NCBI GenBank assembly: GCA_049794535.1
Contig: JBARCX010000365.1
Span: 1-10,156, forward strand
Length of the DNA: 10,156 nt
Direction of reading: 5' to 3'
DNA from: JBARCX01 sp049794535
Lineage (GTDB): Bacteria; Pseudomonadota; Gammaproteobacteria; Xanthomonadales; Rhodanobacteraceae
The notes under the pieces were generated by a model. That model did no database searches and had not been told where the DNA came from. It saw only the letters and a list, made by a program, of their open reading frames with translations. This document shows, piece after piece, positions 1-8,390 of the stretch. The position numbers were made by a program, and so were the translations under genes. Each line of letters starts with the position of its first letter. Positions within the stretch are counted from its first letter, which is position 1.

Positions 1-1
1 G

Positions 2-814
2 GATACCACCGCGTCGGGCCTGCTCTGCACGGCGGCGTCGAAAGGCGTCACCGTTCGCGTGATCCTCGACGTGAATGACGAGGAAAGCAACAACACCGCT
101 GCGTACAACCAGCTGAAAGCATGCGGCGTAAACGTCGTATGGGCCTGGACCACCTACGAAGCGACGCATCAGAAGACGATCACCATCGATGGCGCCACAG
201 CCAATGCGCAGACGGCGATCATGACGCTCAACCTCACCAGCCGTTACTACAGCACCACGCGCGATTTCGCGGTGATCGAGAATAACCCGACCGATATCGC
301 CGCCATCGAGGCCACCTTCAACTCCGATTTCGCGCACAAGAAAGTGACGCCGTCGAACGGTGCCGATCTGGTGTGGAGCCCGACCAACTCACAGGCATCG
401 CTGCTCAGCGTGATCAACAACGCCACACAGACGCTGCTGGTCGAGAACGAAGAGATGAGCGACAGCGCGATCGTTGATGCGCTGGAGAATGCCGCCGAGA
501 ACGGTGTGCAGGTAACCGTCGTGATGACCAACGACGACAACGACTACGCCAGTGAATTCGACGACCTGACCAATGCCGGCGTGAACATCAGCACGTATCC
601 GGACAACGCAACGTCGCTGTACATCCACGCCAAGGCGATCGTGGCTGACTACGGCACATCCGCGGCACAGGCCTTCGTAGGTTCGGAGAATTTCTCCTCG
701 GCCTCGCTGACCAAGAACCGCGAACTCGGCTTGATCACCACCAACTCAAGCATTCTGACGCAGCTCAATACCACCATCAGCAACGACTACGCCGGCGGCA
801 CGCCCTGGCAGTAA
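2..814 (+). CDS. Phospholipase D-like (HKD) protein, 5'-truncated by window edge
   Basis: The frame is open from position 2 to the TAA at 812-814, giving 270 codons, with no stop upstream; the true start lies outside the window. The GTG at 59 is internal to the fold because the codons before it continue a typical 'AASKGVTVRVILD' PLD strand. Both HKD motifs (HxKxxxxD) are visible: H-Q-K-T-I-T-I-D at 167-190 and H-A-K-A-I-V-A-D at 626-649. The second is followed by the family's G-S-E-N-F-S-S and N-R-E-L-G stretches. PLD enzymes use the two His residues for phosphodiester transfer or hydrolysis, so both half-sites look active. Asn/Thr/Ser richness and few Lys suggest an exported protein, but the signal region is not visible. 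It could be a phospholipase, a cardiolipin synthase-like enzyme or a nuclease; the substrate cannot be decided. It converges on the feo operon. Confidence 0.88.
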   Translation, partial: DTTASGLLCTAASKGVTVRVILDVNDEESNNTAAYNQLKACGVNVVWAWTTYEATHQKTITIDGATANAQTAIMTLNLTSRYYSTTRDFAVIENNPTDIAAIEATFNSDFAHKKVTPSNGADLVWSPTNSQASLLSVINNATQTLLVENEEMSDSAIVDALENAAENGVQVTVVMTNDDNDYASEFDDLTNAGVNISTYPDNATSLYIHAKAIVADYGTSAAQAFVGSENFSSASLTKNRELGLITTNSSILTQLNTTISNDYAGGTPWQ

Positions 815-841
815 GTTCGATGTATAGCTGATTGCTCGTCA

Positions 842-883
842 TCGCCGAGGTGCATGGTGCATACGCGCCATGTACCTCGGCGA
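842..883 (+). terminator. Long hairpin between convergent PLD-like gene and feo operon
   Basis: Arms 842-857 and 868-883 pair over 16 bp, with one G-U wobble (852/873) on the + strand and a 10-nt loop. It starts 27 bases after the PLD-like stop codon. No T-run follows on either strand, so it is not a canonical intrinsic terminator. It may act as a 3' mRNA-stabilising structure or a weak terminator for the + strand transcript. On the - strand the wobble becomes a C-A mismatch, so the + orientation is favoured. The rest of 815-943 shows no gene. Confidence 0.5.
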
Positions 884-943
884 CATGCTCACGGCGACAT
901 CAACTCATGCAGGATGGCGTAGCGCGATTACCTGGCTTGACGA

Positions 944-1255
944 TTACTTGGTGCGAGGCCGGAATTCCAGCGGTACGGCATCACCACGCGCAGCAATCGG
1001 GGGCTTCGGGCCGCAGGCACCACAGGTGCTGCAACCATCGCTGCAGCTTCCCGTCGCCTGTTTCGGCTGCAGTCGCTGCCCAACAGCACGCAGCCACCCA
1101 GCACGCCCAGCACGCCCAGGCTGACTGAAACTCATCGAGGCCGACGCCAGCCAACGATTGCTCAGCTTCGGCGCCAACTTGCGAAAAGCGACCACGATGC
1201 TGATCAGCACGACCACGCCGATCACCACGTATTGCACAAGCAAGCTCATGCTCAT
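944..1255 (-). CDS. Small Cys-rich single-span membrane protein linked to FeoB (DUF6587-like)
   Basis: This 103-residue protein has the start ATG at 1255 overlapping the feoB stop as ATGA, with AAGGTGG a few bases upstream. A GTG at 1264 in the same frame is a less likely start. Residues about 5-24 form one hydrophobic span (LLVQYVVIGVVVLISIVVAF), followed by a basic stretch (RKLAPK) and a W-rich linker. Four cysteines at about residues 71, 75, 78 and 81 follow in a CxxxCxxCxxC arrangement. The tail after them is of unclear value and may be poorly conserved. Small Cys-rich membrane proteins encoded directly after feoB recur in several phyla, and FeoC with its own Cys cluster holds this place in enterobacteria. 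By position and layout this is probably a FeoB accessory that binds Fe(II), an Fe-S cluster or another metal. The family name is from memory; the function is inferred. Confidence 0.75.
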   Translation of the reverse strand: MSMSLLVQYVVIGVVVLISIVVAFRKLAPKLSNRWLASASMSFSQPGRAGRAGWLRAVGQRLQPKQATGSCSDGCSTCGACGPKPPIAARGDAVPLEFRPRTK

Positions 1256-3093
1256 GTCAGCCACCTTGCCACCTGGTAGGTGATCAGCGACGCCGCGTAG
1301 GCCACCACGAACATGTAGCTGAAAGAGATCACCACGTTACGCCAGGAGTTGGTCTCACGGCGAATCACCGCCAACGTCGACATGCATTGCGGCGCAAACG
1401 CAAACCACACCAGCAGCGATAGCGCACTAGCCAGCGAGAAGTTAGCTGCCAGCGCTTGGGCCAAACCACCCGTAGTCGCGTCACCGCCTACCGCGTAAAC
1501 GGTAGCCAAGGCTGCTACGGCGGTTTCGCGCGCGGCAAAAGCCGGGATCAGCGAAAGGCTGATCTGCCAGTTAAAACCGAGTGGCGCGAAGATGTGCGCC
1601 AGCCCGCGCCCCATGTAACCGGCGAAACTGTAGTCGATGGCCGGGCCGGTGGCACCGGCCGGTGGCGACGGGAAGGTGGAGAGGAACCACATCAGCACCG
1701 TCAGCGCCAGGATCACGCCGGTCAATCGCTTGAGGAAGATCGAACCGCGCTCCCACAGCCCGATCACCACGTCACGCGGCTTAGGCATGCGGTAGGAAGG
1801 CAGCTCCATCAGCAGCGCATGCTCGCTCTTGTCGCGATGGATGCGCTTGATCACCCAACCCACGGCCATCGCGCCGAGAATGCCCGCAAGGTAAAGCGCG
1901 AACAGCACCAGACCTTGCAAGTTGAATATGCCAAACACGTGATGCAGCGGAATGAACGCACCGATCAACAAGGCGTACACCGGCAATCGCGCCGAACACG
2001 TCATCAGCGGCGCCACGAGAATAGTGGCGAGTCGGTCGCGCGGATCCTGGATGCTACGCGTGCCCATGATGCCGGGAATCGCACATGCAAAACTCGACAG
2101 CAAGGGAATAAACGAACGTCCGGTCAAACCCACCGACAGCATCATGCGATCAAGCAGGAACGCCGCCCGCGGCAAGTAGCCGGATTCCTCGAGCACCAGG
2201 ATGAAAAAGAACAGCACGAGGATTTCGGGCAGGAAGCCCAACACCGTGCCCATGCCGGCGAACAAGCCATCGATAATCAGGCTTTTCAGCGGCCCATCCG
2301 GCAGACCGGCGGCGGTATGCCCACCGAGCCAGGCGAAGCCTTCGCCAATCGCATCGCTCATTGGCTTACCGGCCGCATAGACCGCCTGGAAGACCAGGAA
2401 CATCACCACCGAGAGAATCAGTAGACCGAACACCGGGTGCAACGCCCAACGGTCCAATGCATCATCCAGCACGGCAGTGGCGCGCGGCATGGTCACGGTG
2501 GCCGACAACAACTCACGCACCTGCGCGTGCAGGTCGGCGCGACTGGCGGGATCATCAGCCTCTGCCGGTGCGGCTACAGGCATCTCGCCGTCTACGCGCG
2601 CGATCAGCGCCTGGGCACCGCCACGTTTCACCGCGACGGTTTCCACCACCGGCAAACCGAGGCGGCGCTGCAATTCCGGTACGTCGATGACGATGCCGCG
2701 GCGACGCGCCGCATCCATCATGTTCAGCGCCAGCACCACCGGTCGGCCCAACCGCTTGACCTCGAGCAGGAAGCGCAGATGCAAACGCAGGTTGGTGGCG
2801 TCGGCCACGCAGATGATTAGATCCGGCGCTGCCTCACCCGGATAATTGCCTTCCAGCACATCGCGGGTGATCTGTTCGTCTGGGCTGGTCGCGTCAAAGC
2901 TGTAGGTGCCGGGCAGATCGAGAATCTGCAGCACGCGTCCGGATGGCGCGGTGAAACGCCCCTCCTTACGCTCGATGGTGACACCGGCATAGTTGGCGAC
3001 CTTCTGGCGGCCACCGGTCAGCTCATTGAACAGCGCCGTCTTGCCACAGTTGGGGTTGCCCACCAAGGCGATACGCAAAGTCGACGCGCTCAT
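1252..3093 (-). CDS. feoB: Ferrous iron transporter FeoB
   Basis: This 613-residue protein is the GTP-dependent Fe(II) permease of the inner membrane. The N-terminal G domain is complete: P-loop GNPNCGKT (12-19), switch region NYAGVT (34-39), DLPG (59-62) and NMMD (124-127). A short linker (about 150-215) leads to the membrane part starting near residue 215. That part carries two Gate-type segments, including SFACAIPGIMGTR and MTCSARLPVY with Cys366, then FAARETAVAALATVYA and a C-terminal FAPQCMSTLAV. It is shorter than E. coli FeoB (about 770 residues), as is usual for the short FeoB form I associate with xanthomonads. The ATG at 3093 overlaps the feoA stop as ATGA, and the gene is similarly coupled to the Cys-rich gene downstream. 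Expression is probably Fur-controlled through the site upstream of feoA. No key residue appears missing. Confidence 0.97.
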   Translation of the reverse strand: MSASTLRIALVGNPNCGKTALFNELTGGRQKVANYAGVTIERKEGRFTAPSGRVLQILDLPGTYSFDATSPDEQITRDVLEGNYPGEAAPDLIICVADATNLRLHLRFLLEVKRLGRPVVLALNMMDAARRRGIVIDVPELQRRLGLPVVETVAVKRGGAQALIARVDGEMPVAAPAEADDPASRADLHAQVRELLSATVTMPRATAVLDDALDRWALHPVFGLLILSVVMFLVFQAVYAAGKPMSDAIGEGFAWLGGHTAAGLPDGPLKSLIIDGLFAGMGTVLGFLPEILVLFFFILVLEESGYLPRAAFLLDRMMLSVGLTGRSFIPLLSSFACAIPGIMGTRSIQDPRDRLATILVAPLMTCSARLPVYALLIGAFIPLHHVFGIFNLQGLVLFALYLAGILGAMAVGWVIKRIHRDKSEHALLMELPSYRMPKPRDVVIGLWERGSIFLKRLTGVILALTVLMWFLSTFPSPPAGATGPAIDYSFAGYMGRGLAHIFAPLGFNWQISLSLIPAFAARETAVAALATVYAVGGDATTGGLAQALAANFSLASALSLLVWFAFAPQCMSTLAVIRRETNSWRNVVISFSYMFVVAYAASLITYQVARWLT

Positions 3094-3335
3094 GCCGCTG
3101 CCTCCGCCCGCACCATCACACGATTTGCCTCGCTGCGACGCAAGGCAAACCGGGTCGAGCCGATCTGGATCAGAAGCGGATCGGCGCCGAGTGGCCCGCG
3201 CGCAACCAGCCGCACCGGCTCACCCTCAACGAAGCCCAGATCGCGCAAACGCTGCGCAATCGGGTCATTCGCATGAGCATCGTCCACTCGATCTACCACG
3301 GCAGGAGCACCCTTCGGCAAGTCGGACAGGCGCAC
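3090..3335 (-). CDS. feoA: Ferrous iron transport protein FeoA
   Basis: This 81-residue protein has the SH3-like FeoA fold. It opens with the typical MRLSDLPKGAPAVV, continues with a central RLRDLGFVEGEPVRLVARGPLG segment, and ends with a strand pattern containing FALRRSEAN. FeoA is a small cytosolic partner that binds FeoB and supports Fe(II) uptake. The start is GTG at 3335: an in-frame TAG lies two codons before it, so no longer start is possible, and the family N-terminus begins here. The Shine-Dalgarno match is weak (AGAGC further upstream). It is the first gene of the operon, and its TGA overlaps the feoB ATG. Confidence 0.95.
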   Translation of the reverse strand: MRLSDLPKGAPAVVDRVDDAHANDPIAQRLRDLGFVEGEPVRLVARGPLGADPLLIQIGSTRFALRRSEANRVMVRAEAAA

Positions 3336-3351
3336 TATCGGCTACGCTCTA

Positions 3352-3370
3352 AATAAGAATAGTTCGCATT
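3352..3370 (-). promoter_or_regulatory. Fur box upstream of feoA
   Basis: Read on the - strand the site is AATGCGAACTATTCTTATT. Against the proteobacterial Fur consensus AATGAGAATNATTCTCATT it matches 15 or 16 of 18 defined bases and is an imperfect 9-1-9 palindrome. It lies about 17 bases before the feoA start and overlaps the candidate -10, as expected for Fe(II)-Fur repression. The assignment is by consensus matching by eye. Confidence 0.75.
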
Positions 3371-3373
3371 GTA
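3368..3373 (-). promoter_or_regulatory. Candidate -10 element of the feo promoter
   Basis: TACAAT on the - strand matches the sigma-70 -10 consensus at 5 of 6 bases and shares three bases with the Fur box. Transcription would start near 3361, leaving a leader of about 25 nt before the feoA GTG. The -35 hexamer is poor (CTGCAG at 17-bp spacing), so this is a candidate only. Confidence 0.45.
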
Positions 3374-3515
3374 TCCACATTTCAGATTTCCTGCAGCGCG
3401 GGTTTTCGTCGATGGCTCATCGCTCCACCCTTGCGAAAAGGCAGTTTCTTGCGCAGTCCATGTGAACCAGGAAAGCAGGTTCTAAGATGGCGTCCTTTCC
3501 TTGCAGGAATCATCG

Positions 3516-4307
3516 ATGTCCGCCTCAGTACTCATCGCCGACCATGCCGGCGTACGCGAACTCACCCTCAATCGCCCTGAGGTGCACAACGCGTTCGATG
3601 ACGTGCTGATCGCCGAGCTGACCGCCGCGATCCAATTGGCGGCAATCGAGCCAAGCGTCCGTGCCGTGGTGCTTACCGGGGCCGGTGCCAGCTTCTCTGC
3701 CGGTGCGGATTTGAACTGGATGCGCGGCATGGCGAAGGCCAGCGAAGCGCAGAATCGTGAAGACTCGCTGCGCCTGGCCACCTTGATGCGCAGGCTGCAG
3801 TTCTGTCCCAAGCCCACCATCGCTCGCGTCAACGGCGCCGCCTATGGCGGTGGCGTTGGCCTGATCGCTTGCTGCGATATCGCTATTGGTACGGACAGCG
3901 CGAAATTCGGCCTCACCGAGGTGAAGCTGGGTTTGGTGCCGGCCGTGATCTCGCCGTATGTGATTGCCGCTATCGGCCTGCGACACGCGCGGCGACTGTT
4001 CCTCACCGGTGAAATATTCGATGCCGCCACAGCACAACAGATTGGTTTACTGCACCAGACCGTTGCCGCAGATGCACTAGGCGAAACGGTGCAGTCCACC
4101 CTCAAACTGCTCGCCAAGGCCGGCCCTGAAGCCCAACGCGAAGCCAAGCAGCTCGCGCTGCACATGGCAGGCCTCGACGAGAAAGCTGTCGAACAGATTG
4201 ACCGTGACAACGCTGCACTAATCGCCCGACTGCGCGTATCGCCGGAAGGCCAGGAAGGCCTGGGCGCGTTTCTCGACAAGCGTGCACCAGCGTGGATTGC
4301 TCACTAA
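3516..4307 (+). CDS. liuC: Enoyl-CoA hydratase/isomerase family, probable methylglutaconyl-CoA hydratase
   Basis: This 263-residue protein is a crotonase-fold enzyme that probably hydrates 3-methylglutaconyl-CoA to HMG-CoA in leucine breakdown. The ATG at 3516 is chosen over a TTG at 3501 because CAGGAA lies about 6 bases before it. Visible motifs are LTLNRPEVHNAF (16-27), the oxyanion-hole segment SAGADLNWM (61-69), GAAYGGGVGL (107-116) and FGLTEVKLGLVPAVISPYV (131 on). Glu135 matches the second catalytic Glu of rat enoyl-CoA hydratase (E164). The position of the first Glu (E144) is Gly115, as I recall for bacterial LiuC proteins. AGADLNWM and PAVISPYV favour LiuC over a generic hydratase, and the adjacent carboxylase and HMG-CoA lyase agree. 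It is first in the + strand cluster, 16 bases before the cupin. No clear promoter or LiuR-type operator was seen in 3371-3515. Confidence 0.9.
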   Translation: MSASVLIADHAGVRELTLNRPEVHNAFDDVLIAELTAAIQLAAIEPSVRAVVLTGAGASFSAGADLNWMRGMAKASEAQNREDSLRLATLMRRLQFCPKPTIARVNGAAYGGGVGLIACCDIAIGTDSAKFGLTEVKLGLVPAVISPYVIAAIGLRHARRLFLTGEIFDAATAQQIGLLHQTVAADALGETVQSTLKLLAKAGPEAQREAKQLALHMAGLDEKAVEQIDRDNAALIARLRVSPEGQEGLGAFLDKRAPAWIAH

Positions 4308-4323
4308 CTAACGGGAAGTTCGT

Positions 4324-4851
4324 ATGACCGACTTACCTTCGCCCATCCTGAACATCGCCGATGTAGAACTGCGCCCCTATCCGCCCAGCCATGCCCCACC
4401 GGCTGACGTTGCGCAGCGCTTCGAAGCCCGCATAGGAGAGTTGGGTACACGGCTCGGCTCGCGCAAACTCGGCTACAACATCACCGCCGTACCACCGGGC
4501 AAGCGTGCTTTCCCGTTTCACAATCATCGCGTCAACGAGGAAATGTTCTTCGTATTGGAAGGCAGCGGTGAAGTTCGTATCGGCGAGAAACATCACCCCA
4601 TCCGCGTCGGCGACATTATCGCCTGCCCGCCCGGCGGCCCGGAAAGCGCACACCAGATCATCAACACGGGTGCCACCGAACTGAAGTACCTCGCAGTCAG
4701 CTCGAAGTTAACGCCGGAAATTTGTGAGTACCCGGACTCCGGCAAATACGCCGTACTCGGCGAATTCGACCCGAATGCCGATGGCCAGCCGCAAATGTTC
4801 CACACCGTAGGGCGCAGTGGCGAATCGGTTGGCTATTGGGAAGGAGAGTAA
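4324..4851 (+). CDS. Cupin-domain protein within the liu cluster
   Basis: This 175-residue protein is a single-domain cupin. Cupin motif 1 is complete: H-N-H, four residues, E, six residues, G (about 65-79, HNHRVNEEMFFVLEG). Motif 2 follows as GDIIACPPGGPESAHQIIN, with its His. The His-His-Glu-His set should hold one metal ion, and the protein is probably cytosolic because no signal peptide is seen. The C-terminal third (from about SSKLTPEICEYPDSGKY) matches a pattern common in small bacterial cupins of unknown role. GGGAAG lies about 6 bases before the ATG and only 16 bases separate it from liuC, so the two are almost certainly co-transcribed. Enzymatic (dioxygenase, isomerase) and binding roles are both possible; nothing in the sequence decides. 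A link to acyl-CoA catabolism rests on gene position only. Confidence 0.9.
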   Translation: MTDLPSPILNIADVELRPYPPSHAPPADVAQRFEARIGELGTRLGSRKLGYNITAVPPGKRAFPFHNHRVNEEMFFVLEGSGEVRIGEKHHPIRVGDIIACPPGGPESAHQIINTGATELKYLAVSSKLTPEICEYPDSGKYAVLGEFDPNADGQPQMFHTVGRSGESVGYWEGE

Positions 4852-4878
4852 TCGACGCGCTGTTGTTACACCGTTTCG

Positions 4879-4909
4879 TGCTGCGCTGCGCATCGGCTGC
4901 AGCGCAGCA
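4879..4909 (+). terminator. Perfect 11-bp hairpin between cupin and liuD
   Basis: Arms 4879-4889 and 4899-4909 (TGCTGCGCTGC / GCAGCGCAGCA) pair perfectly around a 9-nt loop. They are followed by the weakly T-rich AATCTGTTAGTTT. It sits 27 bases after the cupin stop and 54 before liuD. It could be a leaky intrinsic terminator, or an mRNA processing or stability element that sets different levels for liuC-cupin and liuD. A TTGACG at 4920-4925 resembles a -35 but has no good -10 at normal spacing, so a separate liuD promoter is not supported. Confidence 0.4.
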
Positions 4910-4963
4910 ATCTGTTAGTTTGACGGGCTTTGCACCGATAAGAACGGCCCCTGAGGATTTTGC

Positions 4964-6961
<1,998 letters not shown>

Positions 6962-6972
6962 ATCCAGCTGAA

Positions 6973-7006
6973 GCGCCACTCTGCCCAGCACATGCGCGGG
7001 TGGCGC
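6973..7006 (+). other. Weak hairpin between liuD and the ABM gene
   Basis: GCGCCAC (6973-6979) pairs with GTGGCGC (7000-7006) over 7 bp with a 20-nt loop. It starts 12 bases after liuD. No T-tract follows, so termination is not supported. The 97-base gap shows no other element I can defend, and read-through into the next gene is likely. Confidence 0.25.
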
Positions 7007-7058
7007 AAGGCAAGAGCATACTTACCCGCACCACGACTCATGCAGCGGAGCATCCGCG

Positions 7059-7361
7059 ATGTACGTGATCATCTGGCGGTATCAGGTTGCCGAGCAGCAT
7101 GTCGCATCCTTTCTGCGGCACTACGATGACACTGGCGAATGGGACCAGTTGTTTCGTCGTGACTCGGCCTATAAAGGCACCCGCCTACTGCGCGACGCCG
7201 AGGACGGCGAGACCTATATCAGCATCGACTACTGGGACAGCCGCATCGCCTACGAGCAGTTCCTGCAAAGTCATGCCGATGCGTATGCGGAGATGGACAG
7301 ATTCTGCGACACGCTTACCGTCGAGGAAAGCCGGATTGGGCGTTTCAGCTACCCGGTTTGA
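7059..7361 (+). CDS. ABM-type (antibiotic biosynthesis monooxygenase-like) small protein
   Basis: This 100-residue protein has the layout of a dimeric alpha/beta-barrel (ABM) domain. It has an opening strand MYVIIWRYQV, a helix with HVASFLRHY, a W-DQLFRRDSAYKGTRLLRD segment, a strand YISIDYWDS, a helix AYEQFLQSHADAYAEMDRFCDTL, and a final strand RIGRFSYPV. GGAG at 7047-7050 lies 8 bases before the ATG. Members include heme-degrading, quinol-oxidising and purely structural proteins. The name does not imply antibiotic synthesis, and no cofactor-binding residue can be assigned here. It lies 97 bases after liuD and 48 before liuE on the same strand, so it is probably co-transcribed. A role in the pathway or in handling a by-product is a guess from position. 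Confidence 0.85.
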   Translation: MYVIIWRYQVAEQHVASFLRHYDDTGEWDQLFRRDSAYKGTRLLRDAEDGETYISIDYWDSRIAYEQFLQSHADAYAEMDRFCDTLTVEESRIGRFSYPV

Positions 7362-7409
7362 TAGCTGGCATGGGGCGCCCAACCTCGAATCTCGTTATGC
7401 TTTACGGTT

Positions 7410-8312
7410 ATGAATACCCTAAATAATCATGTACGCATCGTCGAAGTCGGCGCTCGCGATGGTCTGCAGAATGAGAAGACCATACTGCCGGCCGAGGTAA
7501 AGATCGCGCTGATCGACCGCCTTTCCTCCACAGGCCTCAGCACCATCGAGGCGACCAGCTTTGTCAGCCCGCAGTGGGTGCCACAACTGGCCGATGCAGC
7601 CGAAGTGTTCCGCGGCATTCGCAAGGTGCCTGGCGTGAGCTATCCGGTACTGGTGCCGAACGAGCAAGGCTATGTGCGGGCGCGCGAAGTGGGCTCCACG
7701 GAGATCGCCGTATTCACCGCGGCCTCCGAGGCATTCAGCCGCAAGAACATCAACGCGTCTATCGATGAATCGATCGAGCGTTTTATACCGGTGATCGAGC
7801 GCGCCAAAGCCGATGGCGTGAAAGTGCGCGGCTATGTATCCACGGTGCTTGGCTGCCCGTATCAGGGTGATGTACCGGTGAGCGACGTGGTACATGTTGC
7901 ACAACGCCTGCATCAACTGGGTTGCTACGAGGTTTCTCTCGGCGACACCATCGGCGTTGGCACCCCTGCGAAAGCGCGCGCGATGCTGCACGCCGTAGCG
8001 CAGGACGTGCCCATGAGTGCACTTGCCGTGCATTTCCACGACACCTACGGTCAGGCGCTGGCGAACATCCTGGCCTGCCTGGAAGAAGGTGTGCGCGTGG
8101 TCGATAGCTCGATCTCCGGCACCGGTGGCTGCCCATATGCAAAAGGCGCAACCGGCAATGTCGCCAGTGAAGATGTGGCGTACATGCTGCAAGGCATGGG
8201 CATGCACACCGGCGTCGATCTGGATCTGTTGGTTGCCGCCGGCGCATGGCTAGCGGCGCAGCTGCACAAGGAAACCGCCAGCCGCGTCACTCGGGCTCGC
8301 ACGGCTTCCTGA
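7410..8312 (+). CDS. liuE: Hydroxymethylglutaryl-CoA lyase
   Basis: This 300-residue enzyme cleaves (S)-HMG-CoA to acetyl-CoA and acetoacetate, the last step of leucine catabolism; it is also called MvaB. The DRE-TIM-metallolyase fold begins at IVEVGARDGLQNE, where R16 and D17 match human R41 and D42. The metal ligands H208 and H210 lie in VHFHDTYGQ. The glycine-rich signature GGCPYAKGATGN carries catalytic C241 and the ligand N250, equivalent to human C266 and N275. GDTIGVGTP is also present. All key residues are intact. The ATG at 7410 has only a weak Shine-Dalgarno (ACGG), but the family N-terminus fits this start. Confusion with the related homocitrate or isopropylmalate synthases is excluded by the HMG-lyase signature. 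Confidence 0.96.
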   Translation: MNTLNNHVRIVEVGARDGLQNEKTILPAEVKIALIDRLSSTGLSTIEATSFVSPQWVPQLADAAEVFRGIRKVPGVSYPVLVPNEQGYVRAREVGSTEIAVFTAASEAFSRKNINASIDESIERFIPVIERAKADGVKVRGYVSTVLGCPYQGDVPVSDVVHVAQRLHQLGCYEVSLGDTIGVGTPAKARAMLHAVAQDVPMSALAVHFHDTYGQALANILACLEEGVRVVDSSISGTGGCPYAKGATGNVASEDVAYMLQGMGMHTGVDLDLLVAAGAWLAAQLHKETASRVTRARTAS

Positions 8313-8367
8313 GTCTGCCAGGCATGCCAACAGGCACGCTGCGACCACGACAAACAATGGAATAATC

Positions 8368-8389
8368 GGTGCTCCCCACGCGGAGCACC
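8368..8389 (+). promoter_or_regulatory. Hairpin sequestering the Shine-Dalgarno of the first GNAT gene
   Basis: GGTGCTCC (8368-8375) pairs perfectly with GGAGCACC (8382-8389) across a 6-nt loop. The 3' arm contains the GGAG Shine-Dalgarno (8382-8385), and the hairpin ends one base before the ATG at 8391. In RNA this should limit ribosome access unless melted or unfolded. An AATAAT at 8361-8366 resembles a -10 but lacks a -35. If transcription started there, the hairpin would be partly or wholly lost, so its relevance depends on the transcript's 5' end. Confidence 0.5.
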
Positions 8390-8390
8390 T

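Noticed and set aside
832..1128. Open frames on the + strand downstream of the PLD-like gene
   Set aside because: They overlap the hairpin and the 3' end of the Cys-rich gene, and encode low-complexity Ala/His/Gln sequence without a ribosome site.
1456..2424. Long open frame (322 codons) on the + strand opposite feoB
   Set aside because: It lies wholly antisense to an intact feoB, is rich in Arg, His and Gln with no recognisable domain, and is typical of mirror frames in GC-rich genes.
3410..3482. Short inverted repeats CGATG-GCT-CATCG (3410-3422) and GAACC...GGTTC (3464-3482) upstream of liuC
   Set aside because: Five-bp arms are expected by chance in this much sequence and match no operator I know.
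4920..4948. Possible liuD promoter starting at TTGACG
   Set aside because: No acceptable -10 at 16-18 bp; the nearest TA-rich hexamer (GATAAG) is only 11 bases away.
7358..7401. Promoter candidate before liuE (TTGATA at 7358, TATGCT at 7396)
   Set aside because: The spacing of 32 bases is far from the 17 needed for a sigma-70 promoter.
7419..8207. 262-codon frame on the - strand opposite liuE
   Set aside because: Antisense shadow of HMG-CoA lyase; no domain or ribosome site.
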